DNA of 64,000 nt, taken from NCBI GenBank assembly GCA_964036665.1, contig OZ038529.1:6866501-6930500 (forward strand), given 5' to 3'. The stretch comes from Gordius sp. MW1 (Eukaryota; Nematomorpha; Gordioida; Gordea; Gordiidae). The notes beneath the pieces are model-generated. The model was given only the letters and a program-made list of their open reading frames with translations, made no database searches and was not told the DNA's origin. How positions within the stretch are numbered: the first letter of the stretch is position 1; each line of letters opens with the position of its first letter. The position numbers and the translations under genes are program-made. Below are positions 11,214 to 20,991 of this stretch, piece by piece.

Positions 11214-12008
11214 ATTGGTATCATGGGTCAGACCTGTTTGGAATTTTCTGCCCGAACCCGGCCCGATTCAATTTTTTAACTTCATTGCCCGCTCGGGCCC
11301 GCCCGAATCCATCTAAGTGTCCGCCCGGGCCCGCCCGAATTGTTAAAGCTGCCCGAATTGCCCGGCCCGAAATTAAATTTGCCCGTTAGTTCCGAATTTG
11401 TGAGATCCCAAAAAGAGGTCAGATTTGTTTAAATTTTTCTGCCCGAACCCGGCCCGGTTCAAATTTTTAACTTAGTTGCCCGCCTGAACCCTTATAAGTG
11501 TCCGCTCTGCCATGCCCGAACCATTAGAGCTGCCCGGCCTGATTAATAAAATTTTAAATCTAATTAAGTAAGATCAAGCACGAGATTTTATATAATATAA
11601 AGATTTAAAAATACAAAGCTTAAAAACCAATGGACAGGTAAAGCATTTGCATAAACTTGGAACAAACAAATCAAATCTCCGAAATTAATACAAAAAAATT
11701 TACCCAAAGTTTTTTTTAAATCTTATATCATCGCTGGCAAAACCATTCATAGGTCACACAATTTTAATAGATAAATAAAAATTATTTAGATTAGTATTAT
11801 TTACATTGCTATAGAATAAAATTTTTTATTTGAAGCAAAAAAAGAATGGTCGTGAATTAAATATATATTTTAAAAATAAGTAGGAATCTAAAAGGATGAA
11901 CGAAATTTTATTTGTTAAAAAAATTAATGAATTAGAATTAAACTATGCGCATACATTGTGTGAATATGGCATGACGCCTTTGTTTTAAGTCTAGACGGCA
12001 CACATGTG

Positions 12009-12271
12009 TGTAGAGGCTACGAATTATTTTAATAGCCCCTCGCTTGTATTTAACCATCACGTTATTTTTATTTTAATAGCCCCTCGCTTGTACTTAACCA
12101 TCACGTTATTTTTATTTAATAGCCCCTCGCTTGTATTCAACCATCGCCTGATTATTCAAATGATAATGGGCTCGCGCAGCTACATAAGCACAACCTTTGA
12201 AACTAGAAGATATTTTTATTCATTTTTTTTCGCATAAGTATCTCTTCTAAATAATGAAATAAACCACTTCA
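12009..12271 (+). repeat. 5' LTR of the CsRn1-like element
   Basis: Begins TGTAGAGG and ends CACTTCA. It contains three tandem copies of a unit with TAGCCCCTCGCTTGTA and a polyadenylation-like AATAATGAAATAAA near its end. It is nearly identical to 16232-16492, with small indels. Confidence 0.92.
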
Positions 12272-12273
12272 TT

Positions 12274-12291
12274 TGGTGACCCAAAAATGTC
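12274..12291 (+). promoter_or_regulatory. Primer-binding site (tRNA-Trp type)
   Basis: TGGTGACCCAAAAATGTC starts two bases after the LTR. The first nine bases match the primer site reported for CsRn1-clade elements (tRNA-Trp 3' end). The following bases are degenerate, consistent with an old copy. Confidence 0.65.
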
Positions 12292-12900
12292 CACGCAACC
12301 ATCTGATATGGAGTTTAAAAGCGAAAATGCCACATATTTTAAACTGCCACAGTTTAACAATATAAACCCCCGCTCATAGTTCATCCAAATAGAGGCTCTT
12401 TTCTTGGTAAGAAAGATAAAAAGCGAAGCTACCAAAGTTGGGTACTTAATAGAAGCCTTGCCACTGGAAATAACCATCGAAATTCAAGACATCCTACAAA
12501 ATATGCCCGACATTTTACCCTATACAACCATGAAAGCAGCCATCATAGACCGCACTAGCCAATCCGATTCTGCTAGACTTCGTGCTCTTCTCACAACTGT
12601 CGAATTAGGAGATCGCACCCCATCCCAGCTTCTGCGTTTCACGAAAAATCTTCTGGGAACGAATTCCATGGATGAACGAGTTCTTAAAGAACTTTGGTTA
12701 GAAAAACTTCCAAAAAACATGACAGGCATTTTGGCAATTGTTTCTGACGAGCAGTCCCTCTCCAAATTGGCCGAAACTGCGGACGAAATTGTAGAGACCT
12801 ACCACAACTCCACATGTCCAATTGTAAATGTAGTCACGGAAGATGAATCGACTCGGCTTAGGGAGATGATTGCAAACTCACACAGGAGGTACAAAATTTA
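12287..12900 (+). pseudogene. CsRn1-like gag (capsid part), stop at codon 31
   Basis: The reading frame starts at ATG 12287 and encodes the typical capsid of this clade: FKLPQFNNINPRS, then SEATKVGYLIEALP, then TVELGDRTPSQLLRFTKNL and ELWLEKLPKNM. A TAG at 12377-12379 interrupts it where related elements usually have tryptophan (TGG). The rest of the capsid is open to 12900. The protein would form the particle core that packages the element RNA. Nucleocapsid coding continues in another frame at about 13000. Confidence 0.85.
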
Positions 12901-13500
12901 AAAATCTCAATCAATAGGCCACGTGATCGTTCCAACTCGAGACGCCGCAATCCCTCTACCGTTCGCCACCCTAGCGCGCATATTCAACCAAATATACTTT
13001 GTTGGTACCATAACCGCTTTAAAGACAAGGCGCTCAAATGCGTGCAACCTTGCGCATTTAACCCCCCCTCGACAAACTAGTAGACCACCCAGGGATGGCG
13101 ACGCCTGGACTTGGTCTAAAACTTAGTCGCCTATTTTACATATTCGACAAATCCACGGGTCAGCGATTTCTCATTGACACAGGCGCGGAAATTCTCGTTA
13201 TTCCGCCTTCGCGAGACCATTCCTTGACCCCTTCATATGTGCAACTTCAGGCCGCCAATTCTACCCCTATCAAAACATATGGGCAAAAGCTTTTCACTTT
13301 GGACCTCGGCCTACGCAAAGAATTTAGATGGATTTTTACAATAGCAGACGTTAAACAGCCAATCATCGGAGCCGATTTTCTTAATCACTACCATCTAGTA
13401 GTTGATATAAAAAAGAAGCAGCTCTTCGACACTCAAACGACATTAACATCTGCAGGCAAGGCTACACTCGCTACGTCAATCAACATACAAGTTGGGATAA
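12901..13500 (+). pseudogene. CsRn1-like nucleocapsid knuckle and aspartic protease
   Basis: A CHCC knuckle, Cys-X2-His-X9-Cys-X3-Cys, is encoded at 13000-13053 (it begins CWYHNRFK). This order differs from the usual retroviral CCHC and is a hallmark of CsRn1 elements. The protease follows at 13095-13500: GQRFLIDTGAEILVIP holds the catalytic Asp-Thr-Gly, and PIIGADFLNHY is the typical C-terminal strand. The knuckle and protease lie in different frames, so at least one frameshift separates them. The protease would process the Gag-Pol polyprotein. Confidence 0.8.
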
Positions 13501-14889
13501 TTGGCACCTCCCATCAAATCACTACTTCAGAAGTATGCCTCCATAGTGTCCCTTTCTGATTATAAGGCTCAAGTAACTCATAGCACTCAACACCATATCC
13601 ACACCAACGGCCCCCCGGTTCGCTCAAAACCAAGGAGACTCTTCCCGGACAAGCTTAAGATTGCCCGAGACGAATTTACTCACATGCTCGAACTTGGTAT
13701 AATCCGTCCCTCTAACAGTGACTGGTCCTCACCCCTGCACATGGTACCCAAGAAGGCCGCGGGAAATTGGAGACCTTGTGGCGACTATCGCATGCTCAAC
13801 AGTCCTACAATTCCCGACTGTTATCCACTTCCCCACCTCCATGATTTTGCGCTGACCCTTTGCAATAAAACGGTATTCTCAAAGATCGACTTAGTCAGGG
13901 CATACCACCAAATTCCAATGGCCCCCGAGGATATTTCTAAAACCGCCATCACAACCCCGTTCGGTCTTTATGAATTTCTTCGCATGCCATTTGGCCTTCG
14001 CAACGCTGCCCAGACGTTTCAACGCTTTATGGACTAAGCTTTTAGAGAACTTGACTTTGTTTTTGTTTACCTTGACGACGTACTCATCGCGAGTTCTTCC
14101 ATTGATGAACACCACAATCATATTAGACTGGTTTTTGAAAGACTCAAGTCTTTCGGTATTAAAATCAGTCAGGATAAATGCGTATGGTGTCAAAACGAAA
14201 TTAATTTTTTGGGACACAAAATCACCCCTCAAGGTTTGTCACCCTTCAGGACAAGGTGGAAGCAATCCTCAATTTCCCACAGCCTACTTCGATGACTCAG
14301 TTGAGACGCTTCTTAGGGATGATTAATTTTTATAGACGGTTTATTCCGATGTGTGCCGATTTACTCAAACCTCTCACCGATTTGCTCGACGGTTCAAAGA
14401 AGACAATTTCCTGCACCCCGGAAGCTTCGACTGCTTTTAACAACGCCAAACTCGCTTTAAGCAATGTCGTGCCTCTCTCCCATCTTCAAAAAGACGCTCA
14501 ACTCTCAATCACCACCGATGCCTCCAACTCAGCTGTAGGAGCCGTATTACATCAAACAACTAACGGTAATACGCTGCCTTAGCCTTTTTTTCCCAAAAGC
14601 TAACAAAAACTCAACAACGATACAGTGCATTCGGTCGCGAATTATTAGCAATATATTTAACAATCCGCCATTACCGCCATCTTTTAGAAGGTCATGAATT
14701 CACTATTTATACAGACCACAAGCCACTAACTTATGCTTTCAGTACACCTATCGACAAATACTCCCCGCGGGAGATTAGACAGTTGGACTATATTTCGCAA
14801 TATACTACCGATCTCCAATATATAGCTGGCAAATCAAATGTAGTCGCTGACACCCTCTCAAGGTCTGAAATTGATTCCGTTGATTTTTA
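13501..14889 (+). pseudogene. CsRn1-like reverse transcriptase and RNase H
   Basis: RT motifs in order: [52 protein letters not shown], and the catalytic VFVYLDDVLIASS. RNase H follows with TTDASNSAVGAVLHQ, GRELLAIYLTIRHYRHLL, TIYTDHKPLTYAF and a final VVADTLSRS. Defects are a TAA at 14035-14037 between FMD and AFREL, where relatives commonly have Gln or Glu, a frameshift near 14240-14256, and another near 14575-14585. Catalytic aspartates are retained, so loss of function comes from the frame breaks. Confidence 0.9.
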
Positions 14890-16000
14890 AGACAGGCCCC
14901 TAGTAGAAAAATTAGCTTTGGCTCAGATGGAAGAAAGGTCGGCATTTCAGGACCTAAAGTCCCTAAAATTAACGCAACTTCCTATACCTGGCTCTGATTT
15001 GACCGTGCAATGCGACATGTCCACAACCTCACCTCAACCACTCGTTCCAACTTCACTTAGACGCGTAATTTCTGATAACTTATCACACCCTGGTACGCGT
15101 GCAACACTTAAGCTGATTTCACGTCGATATGTTTGGCCCTCCATCAATATGGATGTAAGGAAATGGGCATCATGCGTTGCTTGTCAAAAATCGAAGATTC
15201 ATCGTCACATAAAAGCCCCTTTAGGCACATTTACTGAACCTGACGCTCGATTTAGCCACATCCACGTCGATCTCGTTGGTCCACTACCACCGTCGAATGG
15301 ATATACCCACTTACTCACCATTATAGACCGTTTCACACGATGGCCTGTCGCCATGCCGATCCGTGACACCTCAGCCCAAACGGTTGCAAAAGCTCTGATC
15401 AAGTATTGGATAGCTGACCTCGGAGTACCATCTAGCCTCACAACAGATAGAGGTCCCCAGTTTGAGTCCCAATTATTTCGGAATCTCACGCAACTCCTTG
15501 GTGTAAATCACATCACAACCACTACCTATCATCCACAAGCCAACGGCATGATTGAGAGATTTCATCGACAGTTGAAAAGTTCCTTGATGGCACAAGGTGA
15601 CACAAACAAATGGGATGAGCTCTTACCATTAATTTTGCTTGGGATTCGAACCACAATCAAGGAAGACTTAGGTTGCACTCCAGCCGAATTAGTTTATGGC
15701 ACTACACTTAGACTTCCCGGCGAATTTTTCACGAACTCAAGAACACCTCATAACGCCTCCGAATTTATTAAATGCCTAAAACAACATTTTTACCATTTAC
15801 CTTTTAAAAAAGTCAGGACACAATTGACAAATGCGAGTACAACTTCACTTCTTAGGGAGTGTAAATACGTTTTTATCCGTAATGATTTCGTTCGAAAAAG
15901 TTTGGTGCCACCATATGACGGCCCGTTCAGAGTAAAGTCCAAACATGCTAAATATTTCATTATTGAAAAAAACGGAGAAGCTGACTCAGTTTCGATCTAG
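14890..16000 (+). pseudogene. CsRn1-like integrase
   Basis: A 360-codon open segment (14918-16000) holds the whole integrase. The HHCC zinc domain runs from HPGTRATLKLI to CVACQK. The catalytic triad is in HIHVDLVGPLPP, LTTDRGPQFES and NGMIERFHRQLK. The C-terminal region (FIRNDFVRKSLVPPYDGPF) is the binding domain with a conserved PPYDGPF-like turn common in this clade. It inserts the cDNA into host DNA. The frame is open, but the upstream polyprotein is broken. Confidence 0.9.
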
Positions 16001-16231
16001 CGATTGAAACCTGCATATTTAGATACTTCAACTCAGCCGCTTACGGATACCGAAAATGTAAATCCACCCAAAGTTTGTCCCTCCGACGACATCGCCGGAC
16101 CAGCTAACTCCGACCCAGACCTAACAAAATCAAAAGAAAACCCATACACCACATCGAGAGGAAGGCACGTGCATTGGCGCTATAAACTACTACACTAGCC
16201 ACAACTCTCCGAGTGGAGCCCCGAGGATAGT

Positions 16232-16492
16232 TGTAGAGGCTACGAATTATTTTAATAGCCCCTCGCTGTATTTAACCATCACGTTATTTTTATTTTAATA
16301 GCCCCTCGCTTGTACTTAACCATCACGTTATTTTTATTTAATAGCCCCTCGCTTGTATTCAACATCGCCTGATTATTCAAATGATAATGGGCACGCGCAG
16401 CTACATAAGCACAACCTTTAAAACTAGAAGATATTTTTATTCATTTTTTTTCGCATAAGTATCTCTTCTAAATAATGAAATAAACCACTTCA
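16232..16492 (+). repeat. 3' LTR of the CsRn1-like element
   Basis: Matches the 5' LTR except for a few single-base changes and small deletions (for example CTCGCTGTA for CTCGCTTGTA). It is followed by TGTG, the same four bases that precede the 5' LTR. Confidence 0.92.
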
Positions 16493-16844
16493 TGTGTATT
16501 GCGAACAATGAAATGGCTACATAAATTTAAATAATTCAATCCTTTCCATAAACGGCTAGGATCTAAAAGAAATGGAGTGGGGCAAAGATTTAACATGGGG
16601 GGTGGCAGCATTTGCGAACACGATATACAATCTAACAAAAAAGTAACAAGATAATTTACTAGGATTTATGCCTAAATCTTATTAGCGTGCCCGCCCGGGC
16701 TCGCCCGAAAATTAAAATTTAAGACATTTGCCCGGCCCGGCCTGGGCAGAGGGGCTGGGCCGGGCATTTCTGGTCTCTGATTGGTATTAGTAAAAATACA
16801 TGCGTATGGAATTTTTATAACTATTGAACATAGACTAGATTGAC

Positions 16845-17265
16845 TGCACATGCCATATGTTCCATATGGTAATTTGTGTAAATGTTTTCCATTTTGAGGC
16901 CACTACTGGTGTATATCAACCATGTTATTTTGGCTATAACAGTCAATTAACCTTTCTCACTAGTTTCTAAATTTGAACGAACGTCAATAAATTAATATTA
17001 TACAAAATATCTCTGGCGCTCTATTATTAAACAAATTTTTATCACAGTTTTTACCTTTTTTGTTTTTATGTATTGTGTAAATGATAATTATTTTAGTGTG
17101 CTGTTTTTGATATCTACCCATTTCAGTATTTTTTATTTACCTTTAAGATTATTTAGTTTACAAAAATTACTAATATAAATATAATCACTACTTTACCATG
17201 TTATCATGGTAGAAAAAAGAGTACACGTTTTGTGCGTTTATGAGCAGTTTATCTAGTCTAGGCAA
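16845..17265. mobile_element. MITE family F, copy 1
   Basis: The ends are imperfect inverted repeats: CATAGACTAGATTGACTGC on the left and the complement of GCAGTTTATCTAGTCTAGG on the right. The body matches 57236-57590 in reverse and part of 60725-61013 in the same direction. A related, more palindromic element with an 8-bp target duplication lies at 45683-46141. No ORF. It is probably a non-autonomous hAT. Confidence 0.65.
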
Positions 17266-17832
17266 TTAAATAACTATAATATATCGAACTAATTTGTCGA
17301 TTAAATTATCACACCGCTATTTTTCTTACTCTCGCGTCAAGCACCATAATTTGAAACGCTCTTGAGGGATTCGATTAAAAAAATTACACGCTTTTGGGTC
17401 AGGGTTGGTTAAAATTTTTAAAATTTTTTGGGTCGGATCGGGTTGAATAAAGTGACTTTGCAGGTCTCTAAGAGAGAGTAAAAAGGAGGAGAGAGGGTGA
17501 AGCGTAAAAATCTATATTTTCCCAAATTTTGATCTAAAAAAACTTAGGATATGACGGGAATATTGGGGAAATTACGGAAAACATGCATTTCAAAGTAACG
17601 GGAAGGGGGGGGGAATACAAAAAGTTGTAGGAGAAGAGTCAAATACAAATTATAAGATGTTTTTACTATGCGATTTTTCTTGTTATTTCTCACTAAAAGT
17701 AGCTACATTTAAATGATTCTAATAAATTTTGTTATGTGTATATATATTAAAAAAAATTCGGCACTTGTGATATCATTTAAATCAGGGCAAATGTTTATTA
17801 AAATTTGATTTTGTTAATATGTTTATGACAAA
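17266..17832. other. Intergenic with a possible hAT end
   Basis: No gene. GGGTCGGATCGGGTTG and TTGCAGGTCTCTA at about 17440-17470 resemble hAT subterminal repeats and a TAGAGACCTGCA terminus, also seen at about 56158. The partner end was not found. Confidence 0.4.
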
Positions 17833-18115
17833 ATGGGGATTCAACCTATGGCTGGCATGACTTACGAAATTCGGCTAAGGTGGTATCGGCATATACTCAG
17901 AAGGGAGACGAATGATGTAAATCGAAAAGTACTGGACATGGAGCTACCGGAAAAGACAGGAAGACAACGACCTCGTGTCACGAGGAAAAGGCAAGTCAAC
18001 AGGGTTATGAAATCTAAGAAGTTTAATCAAGACGGCACTTACATTCAAGATGGAAGAAACTCATAAAAACAAACCCCACTGTGGGACCAAATACTTGAAA
18101 AAGAAGAAGTACGTT
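17833..18115 (+). pseudogene. LINE C-terminal remnant
   Basis: LRWYRHILRRETNDVNRKVL followed by GRQRPRVTRKRQV is the common tail of LINE polyproteins (R.RW.GH..RR......L......GRGRP...W). After a frameshift, WKKLIKTNPTVGPNT gives the usual last residues. Only the 3' end is present, the typical result of 5' truncation during LINE insertion. The same 3' motif (TCAAGATGGAAGAAA) recurs on the minus strand near 5250. Confidence 0.75.
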
Positions 18116-18336
18116 AGAGATTAGAGCATTAGTTAGCTATTTAAACAGGAATTATTAGCAGCAGGCAAAAAAATATAAGGTCCAAATAGATCTCAATAGT
18201 AAGAAGAATTAATTAAAATATTGTAAATAACCTTGATGAAAGGGCCAAGTCAGAATAATAAGGGGGCAGGCAGGTAATCATAAAATTGACCTTTTTATTT
18301 GAAGAGGGGATGGAAATGGAAGGATCATAGGCTAAT

Positions 18337-18925
18337 AAAATAGACTGCCGAACAGCTGATTTATACTATTAAATTCATTAAGACACCATTATGGCTACCA
18401 TCTAGAAGGAAAAATTCAACATCAGGTATATTTATACTTCTCCACCATATATTATGTAAGAAAATAAATAAGACTATTGGCTTAATTTACAAATTAAAAA
18501 AATAATTAAATTAGAACAGAAAATTATGTTGAGTTCTATTGTTTGGTCACAATTTCCCTCAAAGTGGCGCTTTCTATACTTGCTGATAAATATCAGTTCC
18601 CTGGGAGTCTATGGTTTTATTAGTCTATAGGGGACCCATAGACTAATAAAACCATAGACTGCCGAACAGCTGATAATTTTCCAGCAAATATAGCAAGCGC
18701 CATTTTGTGGGAAATTGCAACCAAACAATAGATTTCAGAAAAATTTATTGTTCTAATTTACTAATTTTTTTAATTTATCAATTAAGTTATTAGTCTTATA
18801 TATTTTCTTCAATATTTTATCGCGGAGAAGTATAAATATATCTGTTGTTGAATTTTTCCTAATATGGCAGCTATTTCGGTGTCTGAATGATTTTAATAGT
18901 AAAAATCAGCTGTTCGGCACTCTAT
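18337..18925. mobile_element. Long foldback element (about 290-bp arms)
   Basis: The left half (from AGACTGCCGAACAGCTGATT) is the inverse of the right half, which ends AATCAGCTGTTCGGCACTCT. Matching blocks run nearly to the centre, for example TATTGTTTGGTCACAATTTC against its complement near 18720. The centre carries an extra internal pair, GTCTATGGTTTTATTAGTC and its complement. The end motif TGCCGAACAGCTGAT occurs a third time inside, at about 18660. The whole element can fold into one hairpin. No ORF and no clear target duplication. Confidence 0.8.
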
Positions 18926-20450
18926 TAATTGCTATGCAATTTATGGGCTCGTTTTTGGTTGTCCGTCCGTCCGTCCTTCCGTTGTCCGTCCGTTACCCTC
19001 CTATCTATTTGCATTGGGTATATTAGGTTATCGATTTTTTAAATTAATGCATGAGAAAGAGGTGCCCCACCCCTCATCTCTATCTCCCTCGCTGTGTTAT
19101 TTTTTAAATTAATGCATAAGAGGTGCCCCACCCCTCATCTTTATCTCTCTCGGTGTGTTATATATAAGATTTGTTAAATTATCTATTATATAATAAACAT
19201 AGATAAAAGTTGTTTACTTTAATGCTATGCAATTTAACTAGTTATATAATAAACATAAATAAAAGTTGTTTACTTTTTAATTGCTATGCAATTTAACTAG
19301 TTTTGGGGTTAGAATCCCGGAGTTTTTTTGACTCTTATGATTGTTCTTGTTACTATCATTGATAATAAGAATTTTTGGCCGTCCGCTGGCTGCTGACCAA
19401 TGAAAAAAATGACCATTGGCCAAAATGTGAATCGAAATTATTTTTTTCGTTTTTTTTTACTATTATGATTGTTCCTGTTTCTACCATTGCTATTATGACT
19501 TTTTGGCCGACCGCTGGCTGCTGACCAATGTTATATAATAAACATAAATAAAAGTTGTATACTTTTAATTGCTATGCAATTTAACTAGTTTTTAGGTTAG
19601 AATCCCGGAGTTTTTTTGACTCTTATGATTGTTCTTGTTACTGTCATTGATAATAAGACTTTTTGGCCGTCCGTTGGCTGCTGACCAATGAAAAAATGAC
19701 CATTGGCCAAAATGTGAATCCGAGTTTTTTTATTTGTTTTTTTTTGACTATTATGATTGTTCCTGTTACTACCATTGCTATTATGACTTTTTGGCCGTCC
19801 GCTGGCTCCTGACCGATGGAAAAAATGACCAATGGCCAAAATGTGAATCGAAATTATTTTTTTCGTTTTTTTTGACTATTATGATTGTTCCTGTTCCTAC
19901 CATTGCTATTATGACTTTTTGGCCGTCCGCTGGCTGCTGACCAATGGAATAAAATGACAATTGGCCAAAATGTGATTCGAAAACTTTTTTCGTTTTTTTT
20001 TGACTATTATGAATTTATATCCACTTTTACCGTGTCCTGGCTGCTGACCAATGGAAAAAAATGACCATTGGCCAAAATGTGATTCGAAAATTTTTTTTTC
20101 GTTTTTTTTACTCTTATGAATTTATATCCACTTTTACCGTGTGCTGGCTGCTGACCAATGGAAAAAAATGACCATTGGCCAAAGTGAGCATAAAAATTTT
20201 TTTTCCGTTTTTTTGGCTATCATTGACTTATAGAGTATCTGTTGGTACTGACCAATAGAGAAAAAGTGACCATTGACCAAATTTTTGATTTTTTTAATTA
20301 AAAATTGTTCAAATTCAACAAAAAATTTCTCCCAACAATTCTGCAAATTCTTAACATTGTGTTGTTTTATAATATAATGTTTGTTAGACCCATAATCACT
20401 AAAGGCCATAAAAACTAATGTAATACGCAACTAGATGCAAACACCAAATC
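18926..20450 (+). repeat. Repeat family S with tandem expansion
   Basis: The family starts near AATTGCTATGCAATTTATGG, followed by GTCC microsatellite DNA and CCTCCTATCTATTTGC. It includes a GGTTAGAATCCCGG segment (19310, 19595) and many copies of a GCTGACCAATG...CCATTGGCC unit. Further copies lie at 20500-20830, 55515-55965, 57625-58095, 62100-62735 and 63455-63760. The class is unknown. The GGTTCGAATCC-like word in several copies suggests a tRNA-derived SINE origin, but no full tRNA head is visible. Confidence 0.7.
19375..20285 (+). repeat. Tandem array of about 110-130 bp units, each with a hairpin
   Basis: The word CTGACCAATG (or CTGACCGATG) occurs at about 19393, 19520, 19680, 19810, 19935, 20045, 20152 and 20248. 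Each is followed within about 20 bases by CCATTGGCCA, giving a stem CCAATGG/CCATTGG with an A-rich loop. Between stems lie T-rich runs and TATTATGATTGTTCCTGTT. Units shorten and diverge to the right. No ORF of interest. Confidence 0.85.
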
Positions 20451-20499
20451 TAACCCTAACCCTTGCCTATATTACATTTTGCCTATAATGGAAAATTTG

Positions 20500-20830
20500 T
20501 ATAAATAATTAATTAATCATTAGGCATTTAATACCCCCCTATAGGCATTCTCGCCCCTTCCCACCTTTCTCGCCCATAAATTGCATAGCAAATATGATAC
20601 ATTTATACGAAGTACAGATGAGTCGTTCCCCCTTCCCTTCCCCTCTTCCCTTCCCTTCTCCCCCTTCCCACGAGGGCCGAAGGCCCGAGTTTTTTTTAAT
20701 TGCTATGCAATTTATGGGCTCGTTTTTTGTTGTCCGTCCGTCCGTCTGTCCGTCTGTCCGTCCGTTACCCTCCTATCTATTTGCATTGGGTATATATGTA
20801 TGTATTTATGTATGTTTGCCGCAAAGACGC
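20500..20830 (-). repeat. Repeat family S, copies head to head
   Basis: On the left the family is inverted (CATTTAATACCCCCCTATAGG, then CCCATAAATTGCATAGCAAA and a CCCTTCCC-rich tract). At 20697 a second head in plus orientation begins with AATTGCTATGCAATTTATGG and a GTCC/GTCT microsatellite. The two abut, so one family S copy probably inserted beside another. Confidence 0.65.
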
Positions 20831-20991
20831 CCAAGAGCTTAGTTAGTGCAATCTAAGATTGAGCCCCTTCTAACGCCAAATATAGTTTTATTAGTCTATG
20901 CATAGACCGCGTTAAACAAATGTCTCGAATCAGCTATTCAACGTGCAATCGGTATAAATTTGTTTTATAGTATTATAAATTTAAGTTATTG

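Larger units (their letters stand above)
12009..16492 (+). mobile_element. CsRn1-clade Ty3/Gypsy LTR retrotransposon (defective)
   Basis: Two LTRs of about 262 bp, starting TGTAGAGGCTACG and ending CACTTCA, flank gag, protease, RT, RNase H and integrase in that order. The insertion is bounded by TGTG at 12005-12008 and 16493-16496. The primer site after the 5' LTR begins TGGTGACCC, as in CsRn1-clade elements, which use tRNA-Trp. The gag signature ELGDRTPSQLLR and a CHCC-type knuckle also point to this clade. Stops and frameshifts in gag and pol make this copy non-functional. Inside each LTR, a motif built on AATAGCCCCTCGCTTGTA is tandemly repeated three times. Confidence 0.92.
11222..16779. 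mobile_element. GCCCG-rich hAT-like element, host of an LTR insertion
   Basis: The 8-bp direct repeat ATTGGTAT lies at 11214-11221 and 16780-16787. Just inside it, both ends carry dense GCCCG/CGGGC words: CTGCCCGAACCCGGCCCG at about 11255 and 11440, and TTGCCCGGCCCGGCCTGGGC near 16735. The left end segment is itself duplicated (about 11225 and 11413). An 8-bp duplication with subterminal GC-rich repeats fits a non-autonomous hAT, but the terminal inverted repeats are poor (left CATGGGTCAGACC, right complement CAGAGACCAG). Removing the CsRn1 element at 12009-16492 leaves about 1.07 kb with no ORF. Confidence 0.6.

Noticed and set aside
11204-11389. 61-codon frame rich in Pro, Ala and Arg
   Set aside because: Translation of GCCCG subterminal repeats of a transposon, not a gene.
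19597-19940. Several overlapping frames on both strands, 60-80 codons
   Set aside because: They arise from the tandem hairpin repeat; similar frames appear in each unit and on both strands.
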